Shown: piece after piece, positions 8,459 through 16,842 of the stretch
How positions within the stretch are numbered: position 1 is the first letter of the stretch
Layout of the letters: each line of letters starts with the position of its first letter
Source of the DNA: Parabacteroides sp.
GTDB taxonomy: Bacteria > Bacteroidota > Bacteroidia > Bacteroidales > Tannerellaceae
Direction: 5' to 3'
DNA: 64,000 nt
Assembly: GCA_019417325.1 (NCBI GenBank)
Contig: DXVO01000030.1
Span: 124,001 to 188,000, forward strand
Program-made: the position numbers and the translations under genes
Notes under the pieces: generated by a model
The model's input: only the letters and a program-made list of their open reading frames with translations
What the model was told of the DNA's origin: nothing
Database searches by the model: none

Positions 8459-11400
8459 CTATTTATTCTTATTCATAAACAAATAAACAATCGGAATAAT
8501 AAATCCGTTCAGGAATGTCGATGTTAAAAGACCTCCTAGAATAACAATAGCCATCGGGCTCTGGATTTCATTACCAGGCAAATCCCCCTGTAATGCAAGC
8601 GGAACAAGGGCAAGAGCCGAGCTAAGCGCTGTCATCAAAATCGGATTCAAACGGTCCAAAGAACCTTGCAATACGGCTTCACGAAGCGGCAGGCCTTCCA
8701 CTGTCCTTAAATGCGTATAATGGCTGATCAATAACATACCGTTACGTGTAGCGATACCGAACAATGAAATAAACCCGATAATTGCAGGAATACTAATCAC
8801 CCCGGATGTAAATTTCAGGATAAACACACCGCCGATTAATGCCAACGGCAAGTTTAACAGGACCACTCCACTCTCTTTTGCATTCTTAAATTCATTATAA
8901 AGAAGCAGGAAGATAACCAACAATGACATCAAAGAGGTAAGCAATAAAGTACGGCTTGCAGCCTCTTCACTCTCAAACTGTCCGCCATATTCAATATGGT
9001 AACCTTCCGGCAACTGAATAGATGTATCTACCTTTTCACGGATTTCATTCACCACACTGCGAAGGTCGCGTTCCGAAACATTCCCACTGATGACTATTTT
9101 GCGTTGTACATTCTCCCGGTTAATCGTATTCGGGCCTGTAACAGAACGTACTTCCGCTACATAACTTAAAGGAACTTTCTTTCCTCCGGCATCTATTATC
9201 AGGTCCTTAATATCTTCCATGGTTGCGCGACTCGTATCAGATGTTTTCACAGTCAAATCGAATGTTTTACCATCATCATATACCTGGCTTACCACTTCAC
9301 CGCCTAACATTACGTTGATATATTCCTCAAACTCAGGCAATGAAATACCATATTTGGCCATTAACTCGCGTTTGGGAGTAATCGTAAGCTGCGGACGTTC
9401 TATCTGTTGTTCGACCTTTAAATCCACTAAACCAGGGATGTCTTTAATAGCTGCCTGTATCTGATTACCAACTGTAAACATCAGATTCAGGTCTGTTCCA
9501 AATAATTTAATGGCAATGTTTGCTTCGGTACCGGACAACATGGCATCGATACGATGGGAAATAGGCTGTCCTATTTCAATATTGGCACCGCTGATAGTAG
9601 ACAGTTTTTTACGTACATCGTTCATAACCTCGTCACGACTGCGATCTTTCAGGACAAACGGAGCTTCAATCTCACTCACATTTACCCCTAAAGCATGTTC
9701 GTCCAGTTCTGCACGACCTGTTTTACGAGCCACGGTTTGAATTTCCGGTATCTGCATCAATAACGCTTCGGCACGCCTTCCCATACGGTCGGATTCCTCC
9801 AGAGAAATACCGGGCAACGAGCTGACGTTAATCGTAAATGAACCTTCATTGAAAGACGGCAGGAAACTGCGTCCTAACGTAAAGAAGGTATAAAGAGATA
9901 CGATAAATAAAGCCAAAGTAAAGCCTATCACCCCCTTTTTATGTGTTAATGCACCTTGTAATGCCTTGCTATATACTTTTTTCAGGGAACGGCTCACCCA
10001 AGGTTCGGTTGTCTGATTCTGGCTTTTGCCTTTTAACAGATAGCTGCAAAGTACCGGAGTTAGTGTTAATGCCACCACTGTCGAAGCAAACAATGCTACA
10101 ATAAATGCAATACCCAGAGGAATCAACATACGTCCTTCCATTCCATGAAGAAAGAACAGAGGAACAAAGCTGACAACAATAATCAGCGTCGAATTCAAAA
10201 TAGGCATGCGGACTTCACGGGAAGCATCATATACGACTTCTAACACAGACCGCTGTTTATCCGGAGGTAAAAGACGATTTTCCCGTATTCGTTTATACAC
10301 ATTTTCCACATCTACAATAGCATCATCCACCAATGAACCGATAGCAATAGCCATACCACCCAGACTCATCGTATTGATAGTCAATCCCATAAAATGCAGG
10401 ACAAGGACAGAAACGAGTAAAGAAAGAGGTAAAGCGACCAATGAAATCACCGTTGTACGGATATTCATCAGGAAAAGGAATAATACAATGACAACAAATA
10501 CGCTTCCTTCCAGCAAACTGTTCTTCACATTATTGATTGAACTGTCTATAAAATGGCTCTGACGGAAAATATCGGTCGAGATATGCACATCCGCCGGCAA
10601 ATTCTTCTGCAAATCGGCAACTATCGCATCCAGTTTGTTTGTCAGGTCTATTGTGCTGGTATTCGGTTGTTTCGTCACCGTAATTAAAACCGCCGGTTTG
10701 GTACGTTCTGAAGCGGTACCCAGTTTAGGACTTTTACCGCCTATTTTTACAGTTGCTATATTTTCCAATAAAACAGGAAAATCATTTACAACTTTCACAA
10801 CCCCTTTTGCAATCTCTTCTGCTTTGGATGTAGAAAGAACCCCACGGATGATGTATTCATTATCATATTCATACAAGACACCTCCGTTTGCATTGCGGTT
10901 CATATTACGGCAAGCGGTCAATACTTCATCCAACGAAACACCATAATGTTTCATACGGGTCGGATCCAACTGTATTTGGTACTCCTTGATTTCACCACCG
11001 ATAACCGCAACCTGTGCCACACCGCCGGTCGATAATAAACGGGGACGAATTGTCCAATCTGCAATCGTGCGCAAATCGATTTGAGAAGTTTTATCCTCTC
11101 CACGGACCGTATCATTATCCACCGTCAATCCGAGAATCATCATTTCACCCAGGATTGAAGATTGCGGGCCGAGGGTCGGTTTCCCTACATTTTCCGGCAA
11201 ACTTTCACTTACTACAGCGAGCTTCTCGGAAACAATCTGCCGGGCACGATAAATATCCGTTCCCCAATCAAATTCAACCCATACGACAGAGAATCCCGTT
11301 GTGGAAGAAGAACGTACACGACGCACGTTCATCGCACCATTTACTGCAGTCTCTACGGGAAAAGTAACCAGACGTTCCACTTCTTCGGGAGCCATGCCAT

Positions 11401-11560
11401 TCGCCTCAGTCATGATAACAACTGTCGGCGCATTCAAATCCGGGAAAACATCCACATCCATCTTGGTTGCGGTGTATGCTCCGGCTATCATCAGCAGCAA
11501 AGAGCAGACCAAAACCACCAGTCTGTTATGCAGCGAGTAATATATTATTTTATTCAGCAT
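8459..11560 (-). CDS. CusA/CzcA-family heavy-metal RND efflux pump
   Basis: This 1033-residue inner membrane transporter has the duplicated RND layout of 12 membrane helices with two large periplasmic loops. TM4 carries GSLVDDAIVDVENVYKR with the proton-relay aspartates, and the TM11 region carries FISLFGIATRNGMLL. It exports a metal cation from periplasm or cytosol in exchange for protons, working with the adaptor and channel encoded on either side. The TM4 motif lacks the DFG found in CzcA-type divalent-metal pumps and looks closer to the CusA or multidrug type, so the substrate cannot be fixed. The 86-bp gap to the adaptor gene holds a stem (AATTGGCA at 11578-11585, TGCCAATT at 11629-11636). 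Confidence 0.92.
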   Translation of the reverse strand: MLNKIIYYSLHNRLVVLVCSLLLMIAGAYTATKMDVDVFPDLNAPTVVIMTEANGMAPEEVERLVTFPVETAVNGAMNVRRVRSSSTTGFSVVWVEFDWGTDIYRARQIVSEKLAVVSESLPENVGKPTLGPQSSILGEMMILGLTVDNDTVRGEDKTSQIDLRTIADWTIRPRLLSTGGVAQVAVIGGEIKEYQIQLDPTRMKHYGVSLDEVLTACRNMNRNANGGVLYEYDNEYIIRGVLSTSKAEEIAKGVVKVVNDFPVLLENIATVKIGGKSPKLGTASERTKPAVLITVTKQPNTSTIDLTNKLDAIVADLQKNLPADVHISTDIFRQSHFIDSSINNVKNSLLEGSVFVVIVLFLFLMNIRTTVISLVALPLSLLVSVLVLHFMGLTINTMSLGGMAIAIGSLVDDAIVDVENVYKRIRENRLLPPDKQRSVLEVVYDASREVRMPILNSTLIIVVSFVPLFFLHGMEGRMLIPLGIAFIVALFASTVVALTLTPVLCSYLLKGKSQNQTTEPWVSRSLKKVYSKALQGALTHKKGVIGFTLALFIVSLYTFFTLGRSFLPSFNEGSFTINVSSLPGISLEESDRMGRRAEALLMQIPEIQTVARKTGRAELDEHALGVNVSEIEAPFVLKDRSRDEVMNDVRKKLSTISGANIEIGQPISHRIDAMLSGTEANIAIKLFGTDLNLMFTVGNQIQAAIKDIPGLVDLKVEQQIERPQLTITPKRELMAKYGISLPEFEEYINVMLGGEVVSQVYDDGKTFDLTVKTSDTSRATMEDIKDLIIDAGGKKVPLSYVAEVRSVTGPNTINRENVQRKIVISGNVSERDLRSVVNEIREKVDTSIQLPEGYHIEYGGQFESEEAASRTLLLTSLMSLLVIFLLLYNEFKNAKESGVVLLNLPLALIGGVFILKFTSGVISIPAIIGFISLFGIATRNGMLLISHYTHLRTVEGLPLREAVLQGSLDRLNPILMTALSSALALVPLALQGDLPGNEIQSPMAIVILGGLLTSTFLNGFIIPIVYLFMNKNK

Positions 11561-11646
11561 AAAAATACTTCGTTTTTAATTGGCAATCGATACATGCGAC
11601 AGACTGTATTTAACTGTGAACTGACACATGCCAATTGTCAACTGAT

Positions 11647-12864
11647 TTAATGATTATGTGTATGAGCCGGTATTGCATTCGATGCAGAGGCCAATTTAAT
11701 TTGGTAAGCCCCTTCCGTTACTACCTCATCTCCCGGATGGATACCACTAAGTATCTGCACTTCAGAACCATTATTTACACCCAAAGTTACCGGATGTTTC
11801 AAATAGCCTTCTTCATCCAAACGGACATATACAGAGTAAACTCCCTGTTCCTCGATCAGGGCGGAAACAGGAACGCTCATCACATCTTTCATCGGTGCCG
11901 TAAGCAAATAAATCTCGACAAAGGAACCCGGAATAATCGCTCCCTTATTATCGAACTCGAACGTAACCGGTACATAAAATGAATTAGCATCCGAAGATTT
12001 ACCATATGAAATCAAACGGCCACGCAAATCTGCCAACCGGTATACTGCATTATCATACGGAGTACAGAAATTAGCCGATTGTACAGCAGGCAGAAGATTA
12101 TAATACTTTTCAGAAACTTCCGCACGCAACACTAAACGACTATTCTGTGAGATAGTAGCCAACGGCTGCCCTACACTTACATAGTCACCTTCTTTTACCT
12201 GGAGATTTTTTAAATAGCCATTCATTGGAGAAACAACAGAAACACCATTTGCCGTCTGTTTTCCCTCAACTGCCTCCCAGGCAATCTTCGCATTCTCATA
12301 ATTGAGGCGTGCTTGTTCGAAGTCTTTAGCCGAAACAATCTTATCACCGACAAGCGACTGCATACGCTCATATTCTTTCTTTGCCGTTTCATAAGCATAT
12401 TTGGCTCTTGAAGCCACATTTCCATCGGATAAGCCACTTGAAGCCAAACTCAGAATCGCTTGTCCTTTCTTTACTGCCGCACCATCTACAAACGACAAGT
12501 TTCCGAATGTCACGACTCCGGGCACTGTTGCGACGATAGTCGTTTCCTCCCCCTGGGCTGCCATTACCCGTCCGCTAGTTTTAATTACATCCGTAAATGT
12601 TCCGGGCTCGACTTTAACTGTTTTCAATCCGACAGCCTCAGCTAATGCTTTCTTAAAAATAATTTCTCCGACAGCATGCGCTCCGCCGGCTTCATGTTCA
12701 TGATCGTGTTCGTGCTCATGGTCATGTCCTTCTTCTTCCTCATGTTCATGGCTATGTCCTTCTTCATGCTCATGAACGTGTTCTTGTCCTCCTTTTGCTG
12801 CATTACTACTACAGCCGGCAAGTAAATAGGCAAACAGAATGCCTACTAAATATATCTTCTTCAT
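11647..12864 (-). CDS. CusB/CzcB-family periplasmic adaptor lipoprotein with a His-rich N-terminus
   Basis: This 405-residue protein starts with a lipoprotein signal (lipobox ending at C18) followed at about residues 29-65 by a run of His and Glu (repeated HEHE and HDHEHE). The rest is a membrane-fusion-protein fold with a lipoyl/barrel-sandwich hybrid (VATVPGVVTFGNLSFVDGAA), a helical hairpin near 155-200 and a beta-barrel. It bridges the RND pump to the TolC-type channel. The His-rich segment probably captures or buffers the metal in the periplasm, as in CzcB-like adaptors. It precedes cusA by 86 bp and follows the small His-rich protein gene by 208 bp, all on the same strand. Confidence 0.9.
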   Translation of the reverse strand: MKKIYLVGILFAYLLAGCSSNAAKGGQEHVHEHEEGHSHEHEEEEGHDHEHEHDHEHEAGGAHAVGEIIFKKALAEAVGLKTVKVEPGTFTDVIKTSGRVMAAQGEETTIVATVPGVVTFGNLSFVDGAAVKKGQAILSLASSGLSDGNVASRAKYAYETAKKEYERMQSLVGDKIVSAKDFEQARLNYENAKIAWEAVEGKQTANGVSVVSPMNGYLKNLQVKEGDYVSVGQPLATISQNSRLVLRAEVSEKYYNLLPAVQSANFCTPYDNAVYRLADLRGRLISYGKSSDANSFYVPVTFEFDNKGAIIPGSFVEIYLLTAPMKDVMSVPVSALIEEQGVYSVYVRLDEEGYLKHPVTLGVNNGSEVQILSGIHPGDEVVTEGAYQIKLASASNAIPAHTHNH

Positions 12865-13072
12865 TTTTATAAAATGGTTTTAATAAACAACTTAACAGAT
12901 TAGGGAAACATATGTTCGCTGTAAAAGACGGCGCCAACAAGTCTCTGACGCGAATGGGATAGACAACGCAGACTAAATATCAAGACATGACAAATTCTTT
13001 TAATCAAACAGAATTTGTAACAAAAAACCTAATCTAATCCGAATATCTACTACGAAATTGTCCTTTACAGCA

Positions 13073-13483
13073 TTAAAGGATGGGGAAAGAAGGAGGCGCA
13101 CGAAGCCCTGACGCGGATGTTATCCACGTTCCATGCAGGGTCTCGATATAGAAACTTTGCTCCCGTTCACTAAATTGTCCGTTGAAAGCAGGTTCAGGAG
13201 GGTTAATATAATCAAATAATACAAGTAGAGGGAAAAGTTGATGCCCCATATCCACATCCGTAATATGAGTCAACAGAGAGGTATAAAGAGCCACATTATG
13301 CCCGTTGCATCCGCAATCATGCGAATTGGAACTACCATGTCCACCATGTGCAGCTTCCGTCTTCACCGATTTATAGCAAGGCAAACCGTTACTATGATGA
13401 TGGTGGGGTATTACAACCGACAACAACATCACAATACTGGCAACCAGCATAACATATTGATATATTTGTTTTTTTGCTCTCAT
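13073..13483 (-). CDS. Small exported His/Cys-containing protein of the metal-efflux operon
   Basis: This 136-residue protein has an N-terminal hydrophobic segment (YVMLVASIVMLLSVVI) followed directly by HHHHSNG, then HGGHGSSNSHDCGCNGHN around residues 45-62. These clusters could bind metal ions at the membrane or in the periplasm. I do not recognise a characterised family, though similar His-rich short genes occur with CusABC-type operons in Bacteroidales. It is the first gene of the operon and has a full promoter right at its start codon, so it should be made with the adaptor, pump and channel. A metal-chaperone or sensing role is inference from composition and position. Confidence 0.7.
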   Translation of the reverse strand: MRAKKQIYQYVMLVASIVMLLSVVIPHHHHSNGLPCYKSVKTEAAHGGHGSSNSHDCGCNGHNVALYTSLLTHITDVDMGHQLFPLLVLFDYINPPEPAFNGQFSEREQSFYIETLHGTWITSASGLRAPPSFPIL

Positions 13484-13494
13484 ACTTGCGAATG

Positions 13495-13524
13495 CAAATA
13501 TAGAAAAAATTCATTTTATTGCAA
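13495..13524 (-). promoter_or_regulatory. Promoter of the metal-efflux operon
   Basis: On the minus strand TTG (complement of 13522-13524) is followed after 19 bp by TATATTTG (complement of 13495-13502). The -7 box ends only 11 bp before the start codon at 13483, so the leader would be just a few nucleotides long. Confidence 0.6.
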
Positions 13525-13653
13525 TGAAACGATTCAATAATCGCCTTATTGATAGTCTGAAAACACCGATAAGGCAATAAGTCTAATATGTATACCAATA
13601 AAAGAGGCTGAATATGTCAAAAAGCTATTACCGAACGCTGATGACACAGAACA

Positions 13654-13706
13654 CGCAGATTTACGCAGATTCTTTAATTAAAAAATATGGTCTGCGTAAA
13701 TCTGCG
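13654..13706. repeat. Inverted repeat with CGCAGATTTACGCAGA arms
   Basis: The 16-bp arms at 13654-13669 and 13691-13706 are perfect complements with a 21-bp spacer; partial matches (GACACAGA and CTCTGTC) extend the symmetry outward. Each arm is itself a tandem of the unit ACGCAGATTT. A related, longer repeat occurs at 17703-17787. Confidence 0.65.
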
Positions 13707-13798
13707 CTCTGTCTGCATAGTCTGCGTTCCCTAATATAGACTTTTGACACATTCAGCCTCTTCATTAAATATCCAAGCCGGTTTATCCGGCCGGTTTT

Positions 13799-14572
13799 CT
13801 ATTCAGCATCCAATTTTGCACAGATCAGTTCTGCCGCTTTCTTACCGCTCATCAACATACCTCCGAAAATCGGTCCCATGCGGAAACTTCCGCTTACACC
13901 ATTTGCCGCCATACCGGAAACAAACAGACCCGGATAGATTTCCTTGGTATTCTCTACGGTTGTAGATTCTCCCAATTCCACATTCAGCGAACGTTCGCCG
14001 ATAACACCACCAGTCGGAGTGTTCAGTTTAATATCGTTCTTGCGGGCTACGACGCGGGCAATCTCACAATCATGGCCTGTACCTTCCAGTACGGCTTTAG
14101 ACATGATAGTCAGCGGGTCGACATGCATACCTTCACGGATAACCGGAGCCCAATTTACCACCACGCCGGCTACTGCGTCGTTATGGAAGACCACATCTTC
14201 AACAGAATAGCAATTGAAAATAGTCGCACCGGCTTTTGTTGCATTATAAATCAAAGCGGAAGTAGTATGGACCGAATCCATAATATAAGTGCCATTGCCG
14301 GCATCCTTATAAGTTACGCCTAATTCTTTAACGATAGGCATTGCTTCTTCCTGCACCACAATATCGTTGAACATCATAGCACCTCCCCACATACCGCCTC
14401 CGGGAGCCAGTTTACGGTCAAACAAGGCTACTTTTTTCCCGGCTTTAGCCAGATAGTAAGCAGCTACAATACCGGATGGCCCGCCACCTACAATAGCGAC
14501 ATCAATAGATAAATTGCTCTTCAACTTTGCAAAGTAAGAGTCAATAATCCCTGTAGAAACAATCTGTTCCAT
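13799..14572 (-). CDS. Thi4-family thiazole synthase, His type (sulfide-dependent)
   Basis: This 257-residue FAD/NAD-binding protein makes the ADP-thiazole moiety of thiamine from NAD, glycine and sulfur. The N-terminal dinucleotide fold shows VAIVGGGPSGIVAAYYLAKA at residues 25-44, and the C-terminus shows GMAANGVSGSFRMGPIFGGML. At the position of the sacrificial cysteine of yeast Thi4 this protein has His150 in GMHVDP, as in archaeal enzymes that use free sulfide and turn over repeatedly. A TPP riboswitch lies in its leader, which directly supports a thiamine role. No other thiamine gene is in the window, so the gene stands alone. Confidence 0.92.
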   Translation of the reverse strand: MEQIVSTGIIDSYFAKLKSNLSIDVAIVGGGPSGIVAAYYLAKAGKKVALFDRKLAPGGGMWGGAMMFNDIVVQEEAMPIVKELGVTYKDAGNGTYIMDSVHTTSALIYNATKAGATIFNCYSVEDVVFHNDAVAGVVVNWAPVIREGMHVDPLTIMSKAVLEGTGHDCEIARVVARKNDIKLNTPTGGVIGERSLNVELGESTTVENTKEIYPGLFVSGMAANGVSGSFRMGPIFGGMLMSGKKAAELICAKLDAE

Positions 14573-14599
14573 TACAAATAAAATTAGAGTTTAAACATC

Positions 14600-14626
14600 G
14601 GGAAGCACATAGAGGTAACGCTTCCC
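14600..14626 (-). promoter_or_regulatory. Hairpin between the TPP riboswitch and thi4 (possible expression platform)
   Basis: GGGAAGC at 14600-14606 pairs with GCTTCCC at 14620-14626 across 13 nt. There is no U-run after it on the minus strand, so if it is the expression platform it more likely acts on translation than on termination. Confidence 0.4.
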
Positions 14627-14640
14627 TTTATTTAGTAATT

Positions 14641-14720
14641 CTACCTTTCTCCCTTCACGGCATTACCCGGGCAGGTTCTATGGGTATAATCTCAGCCTGA
14701 TAGTAAGGCACCCCTATGAT
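14641..14720 (-). ncRNA. TPP riboswitch (THI box) in the thi4 leader
   Basis: On the minus strand the leader contains GGGGTGCC, then CAGGCTGAGATTATACCC, then AGAACCTG, and finally GGGTAATGCCGTGAAGGGA in the order and spacing of the THI-box aptamer. CTGAGA and the GGGTAATGCC/GAAGGGA block are the conserved TPP-binding parts. It should turn down thi4 when thiamine pyrophosphate is plentiful. Confidence 0.95.
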
Positions 14721-14729
14721 AAGTGGAGG

Positions 14730-14737
14730 CAAAGATA
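14730..14737 (-). promoter_or_regulatory. -7 box of the thi4/riboswitch transcript
   Basis: TATCTTTG on the minus strand fits TAnnTTTG and lies about 12 bp upstream of the riboswitch. No clear TTG is seen at -33. It gives thi4 a promoter separate from the upstream kinase gene. Confidence 0.5.
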
Positions 14738-14742
14738 ATAAA

Positions 14743-15381
14743 TTATCCGAAATGAGGCGGCCGTTTATCCATTTTCCGCTCTACAAAGTTTTTTATGAAC
14801 TCGACAGTTTCATCCACTCCCAGCACGGAGACGTCTATTGAGAAGTTATAAGATGATGCCACACCCCATTCTTTATTGGTATAATAATTATAATAGGCTG
14901 CACGGGACTTATCGGTTTTCATCATTAGTTCCTTCGCCTGTTCCACAGACAAATCCTGGGATTCTATAATCCGCTGGATACGGTTTTCCTTTGTATTATG
15001 TATAAAGAAACTCAGACAGGCAGGGTCGTCACGCAAGATATAATCGGCACAACGACCAACCAGTACACACGAGTGTTCTGCTAATTTGCGGATGGCATCG
15101 CTCTGGAATTTGAACAGCCCGTCATTGGAAAGAATATCGGTATAAGGGGTAAACATTCCCATATAAGAAAAACCAACGGTAAAAGCATAGGATAATCCGC
15201 TGGAGGCACGCTCGTCGGCTTTTTCAAAAAATTCTTCACTCAAACCGCTTTCTTTAGCAGCCACAGCCATCATTTCCTTATCATAATATGCGATTCCGAG
15301 AGCTTCTGCCAACTTTTTTGCAATCTCGCGACCACCACTACCGAATTGGCGACCAATGGTTAATATGATTTTGTTTTCCAT
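14743..15381 (-). CDS. Cytidylate kinase-like P-loop protein
   Basis: From the ATG at 15379-15381 the protein is 212 residues and begins MENKIILTIGRQFGSGG, with the P-loop-like GRQFGSGGREIAKKLAEALG. It matches the cytidylate-kinase-like family common in Bacteroides and Firmicutes, whose substrate is not established and which is distinct from the housekeeping Cmk. Further family signs are YYDKEMMAVAAKESGLS and VLVGRCADYILRDDP. The longer frame starting at 15408 would use TTG and lacks support. It stands between the MATE gene and thi4, all leftward, with a 52-bp gap to the MATE gene. Confidence 0.8.
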   Translation of the reverse strand: MENKIILTIGRQFGSGGREIAKKLAEALGIAYYDKEMMAVAAKESGLSEEFFEKADERASSGLSYAFTVGFSYMGMFTPYTDILSNDGLFKFQSDAIRKLAEHSCVLVGRCADYILRDDPACLSFFIHNTKENRIQRIIESQDLSVEQAKELMMKTDKSRAAYYNYYTNKEWGVASSYNFSIDVSVLGVDETVEFIKNFVERKMDKRPPHFG

Positions 15382-15433
15382 CTGCGAATGTATTTTTATT
15401 ATACACAAAGATATAATTTCTTATCAATTAATA

Positions 15434-16783
15434 TTAGTTCGCCTGCTTAAATTTCCTGAATTGGTTTATCAGGACTATCGTTGTTACAATCGTAGCTGTC
15501 GTGTCGGCTATGGGAATACTGATCCAGACTCCCAGAGTTCCCATTAGCGGGGGCAGGATAAGCAAACAAGGTATCAGGAACAGCATCTGGCGGGTAAGCG
15601 ACAGGAATATGGCTTTCTTCGACATACCGATAGAAAGGAAGAAATTGGTTGCCACCATCTGAAAACCGACTATCGGGAAGACGGCAAAAACAATATGCAA
15701 CCCATATACAGACTCATTTATCAATTCGTCATACTCCGTAAAAACACGAACAATGGCAGATGGGAACAACTGGCACATCAGGAATCCTACTGTTGCCACT
15801 CCTACCGCCCACATCATAGTTAATTTGGTAACTTCAGTGACGCGCGAATACTGGCGGGCACCGAAATTATATCCGGCAATCGGCTGCATACCCTGGTTGA
15901 ATCCCATGATAATCATCACAAACAGGAAAGCGATGCGATTAACGATTCCGTATGCTCCGATAGCCATATCACCTCCATGCTCTTTCAATCCCCGGTTTAT
16001 CAGAATAATAATCACGCAGGAACAAAAGTTCATCAGAAAGGGAGACATCCCGATGTATATGATACCTTTTACGATTTCCTTTTTCAACCGGTAAATGCCT
16101 TTTTTGAAATGCAGCAACTGCGTCGGTCTCGAGAAATGAATCATCTGCCCGGTCAAAGAGATTACCTGTGAAATAACGGTTGCCCATGCCGAACCTTTAA
16201 TCCCCCAGCCAAAACCGAATATGAATATCGGATTCAAAATACAGTTTATCACCACCGAGGCAAGTGTGGCATACATAGCCAGCCTGGGAAATCCGGAGGA
16301 ACGGAGTACGGCATTCAGTCCTAAATACATATGTGTAACTACATTCCCCATCAGGATAATAGTCATATAATCGCGGGCATACGTAATAGTCTGTTCACTG
16401 GCACCGAAGAAATAAAGTATCGGATCGAGCAGAAACATAAACATTACTGTAAAAGCCAAGCCCAGAATAATATTCAATACCAGGACATTTCCCAGAACCT
16501 TATTGGCTCCTTCATAATCTTTTTGTCCGAGCTTAACGGAGACTAATGTAGATGCCCCGACCCCGACAAGCGACCCGAATGCTGCCGCCAGGTTCATCAA
16601 TGGAAAGGTTAAAGCCAAGCCGGAGATAGCCAATGGCCCGACTCCTTGTCCGATAAATATACTGTCTGCCATGTTATAAAGAGAAGATGCCGTCATGGCT
16701 ATTATGGCAGGAATGGCGTATTGTGTAAGTAGTTTGCCAATTTTTTCGGTTCCGAGAACCAAAGGAGAATTCTGCTTTATCAT
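15434..16783 (-). CDS. MATE-family multidrug/Na+ efflux transporter
   Basis: The product is 449 residues from the ATG at 16781-16783 (MIKQNSPLVLGTEKIGKLL); a longer frame to 16828 starts inside the divergent promoter region and is unlikely. Twelve hydrophobic segments and the repeated MATE motifs (TASSLYNMADSIFIGQGVG near residue 28, PIAGYNFGARQYSRV near 300) are clear. Members export cationic compounds in exchange for Na+ or H+. The -7 box TATCTTTG (16789-16796) ends just 5 bp before the ATG, so the mRNA would be essentially leaderless. It is divergent from the methionine sulfoxide reductase gene, with 59 bp between the start codons. Confidence 0.9.
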   Translation of the reverse strand: MIKQNSPLVLGTEKIGKLLTQYAIPAIIAMTASSLYNMADSIFIGQGVGPLAISGLALTFPLMNLAAAFGSLVGVGASTLVSVKLGQKDYEGANKVLGNVLVLNIILGLAFTVMFMFLLDPILYFFGASEQTITYARDYMTIILMGNVVTHMYLGLNAVLRSSGFPRLAMYATLASVVINCILNPIFIFGFGWGIKGSAWATVISQVISLTGQMIHFSRPTQLLHFKKGIYRLKKEIVKGIIYIGMSPFLMNFCSCVIIILINRGLKEHGGDMAIGAYGIVNRIAFLFVMIIMGFNQGMQPIAGYNFGARQYSRVTEVTKLTMMWAVGVATVGFLMCQLFPSAIVRVFTEYDELINESVYGLHIVFAVFPIVGFQMVATNFFLSIGMSKKAIFLSLTRQMLFLIPCLLILPPLMGTLGVWISIPIADTTATIVTTIVLINQFRKFKQAN

Positions 16784-16788
16784 GGGTG

Positions 16789-16796
16789 CAAAGATA
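16789..16796 (-). promoter_or_regulatory. -7 box of the MATE gene, almost touching the start codon
   Basis: TATCTTTG on the minus strand, with the ATG starting 5 bp further on. No TTG at the expected -33 position was found, so the promoter call rests on the -7 box and the divergent layout. Confidence 0.45.
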
Positions 16797-16810
16797 CAAA
16801 ATTTATGACG

Positions 16811-16818
16811 TACCTTTG
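16811..16818 (+). promoter_or_regulatory. -7 box of the methionine sulfoxide reductase gene
   Basis: TACCTTTG fits TAnnTTTG and lies 24 bp upstream of the ATG at 16843. It overlaps the region used by the divergent MATE promoter. Confidence 0.5.
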
Positions 16819-16842
16819 CCCTAAACAAATTGAGAATTAATT

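Larger units (their letters stand above)
13484..13798. other. 315-bp intergenic stretch with promoter and long inverted repeat
   Basis: It contains the promoter of the metal operon near its left end and an inverted repeat centred at about 13680. No gene is supported. It separates the start of the metal operon from the end of thi4. Confidence 0.6.

Noticed and set aside
8459..11560. Several plus-strand frames of 76-162 codons opposite the RND pump gene
   Set aside because: They are antisense shadows of a well-supported 1033-residue gene and show no domain.
12900..13072. Faint likeness between the gap before the adaptor gene and the 3' end of the small His-rich gene
   Set aside because: The similarity is short and in no consistent frame; not enough for a pseudogene call.
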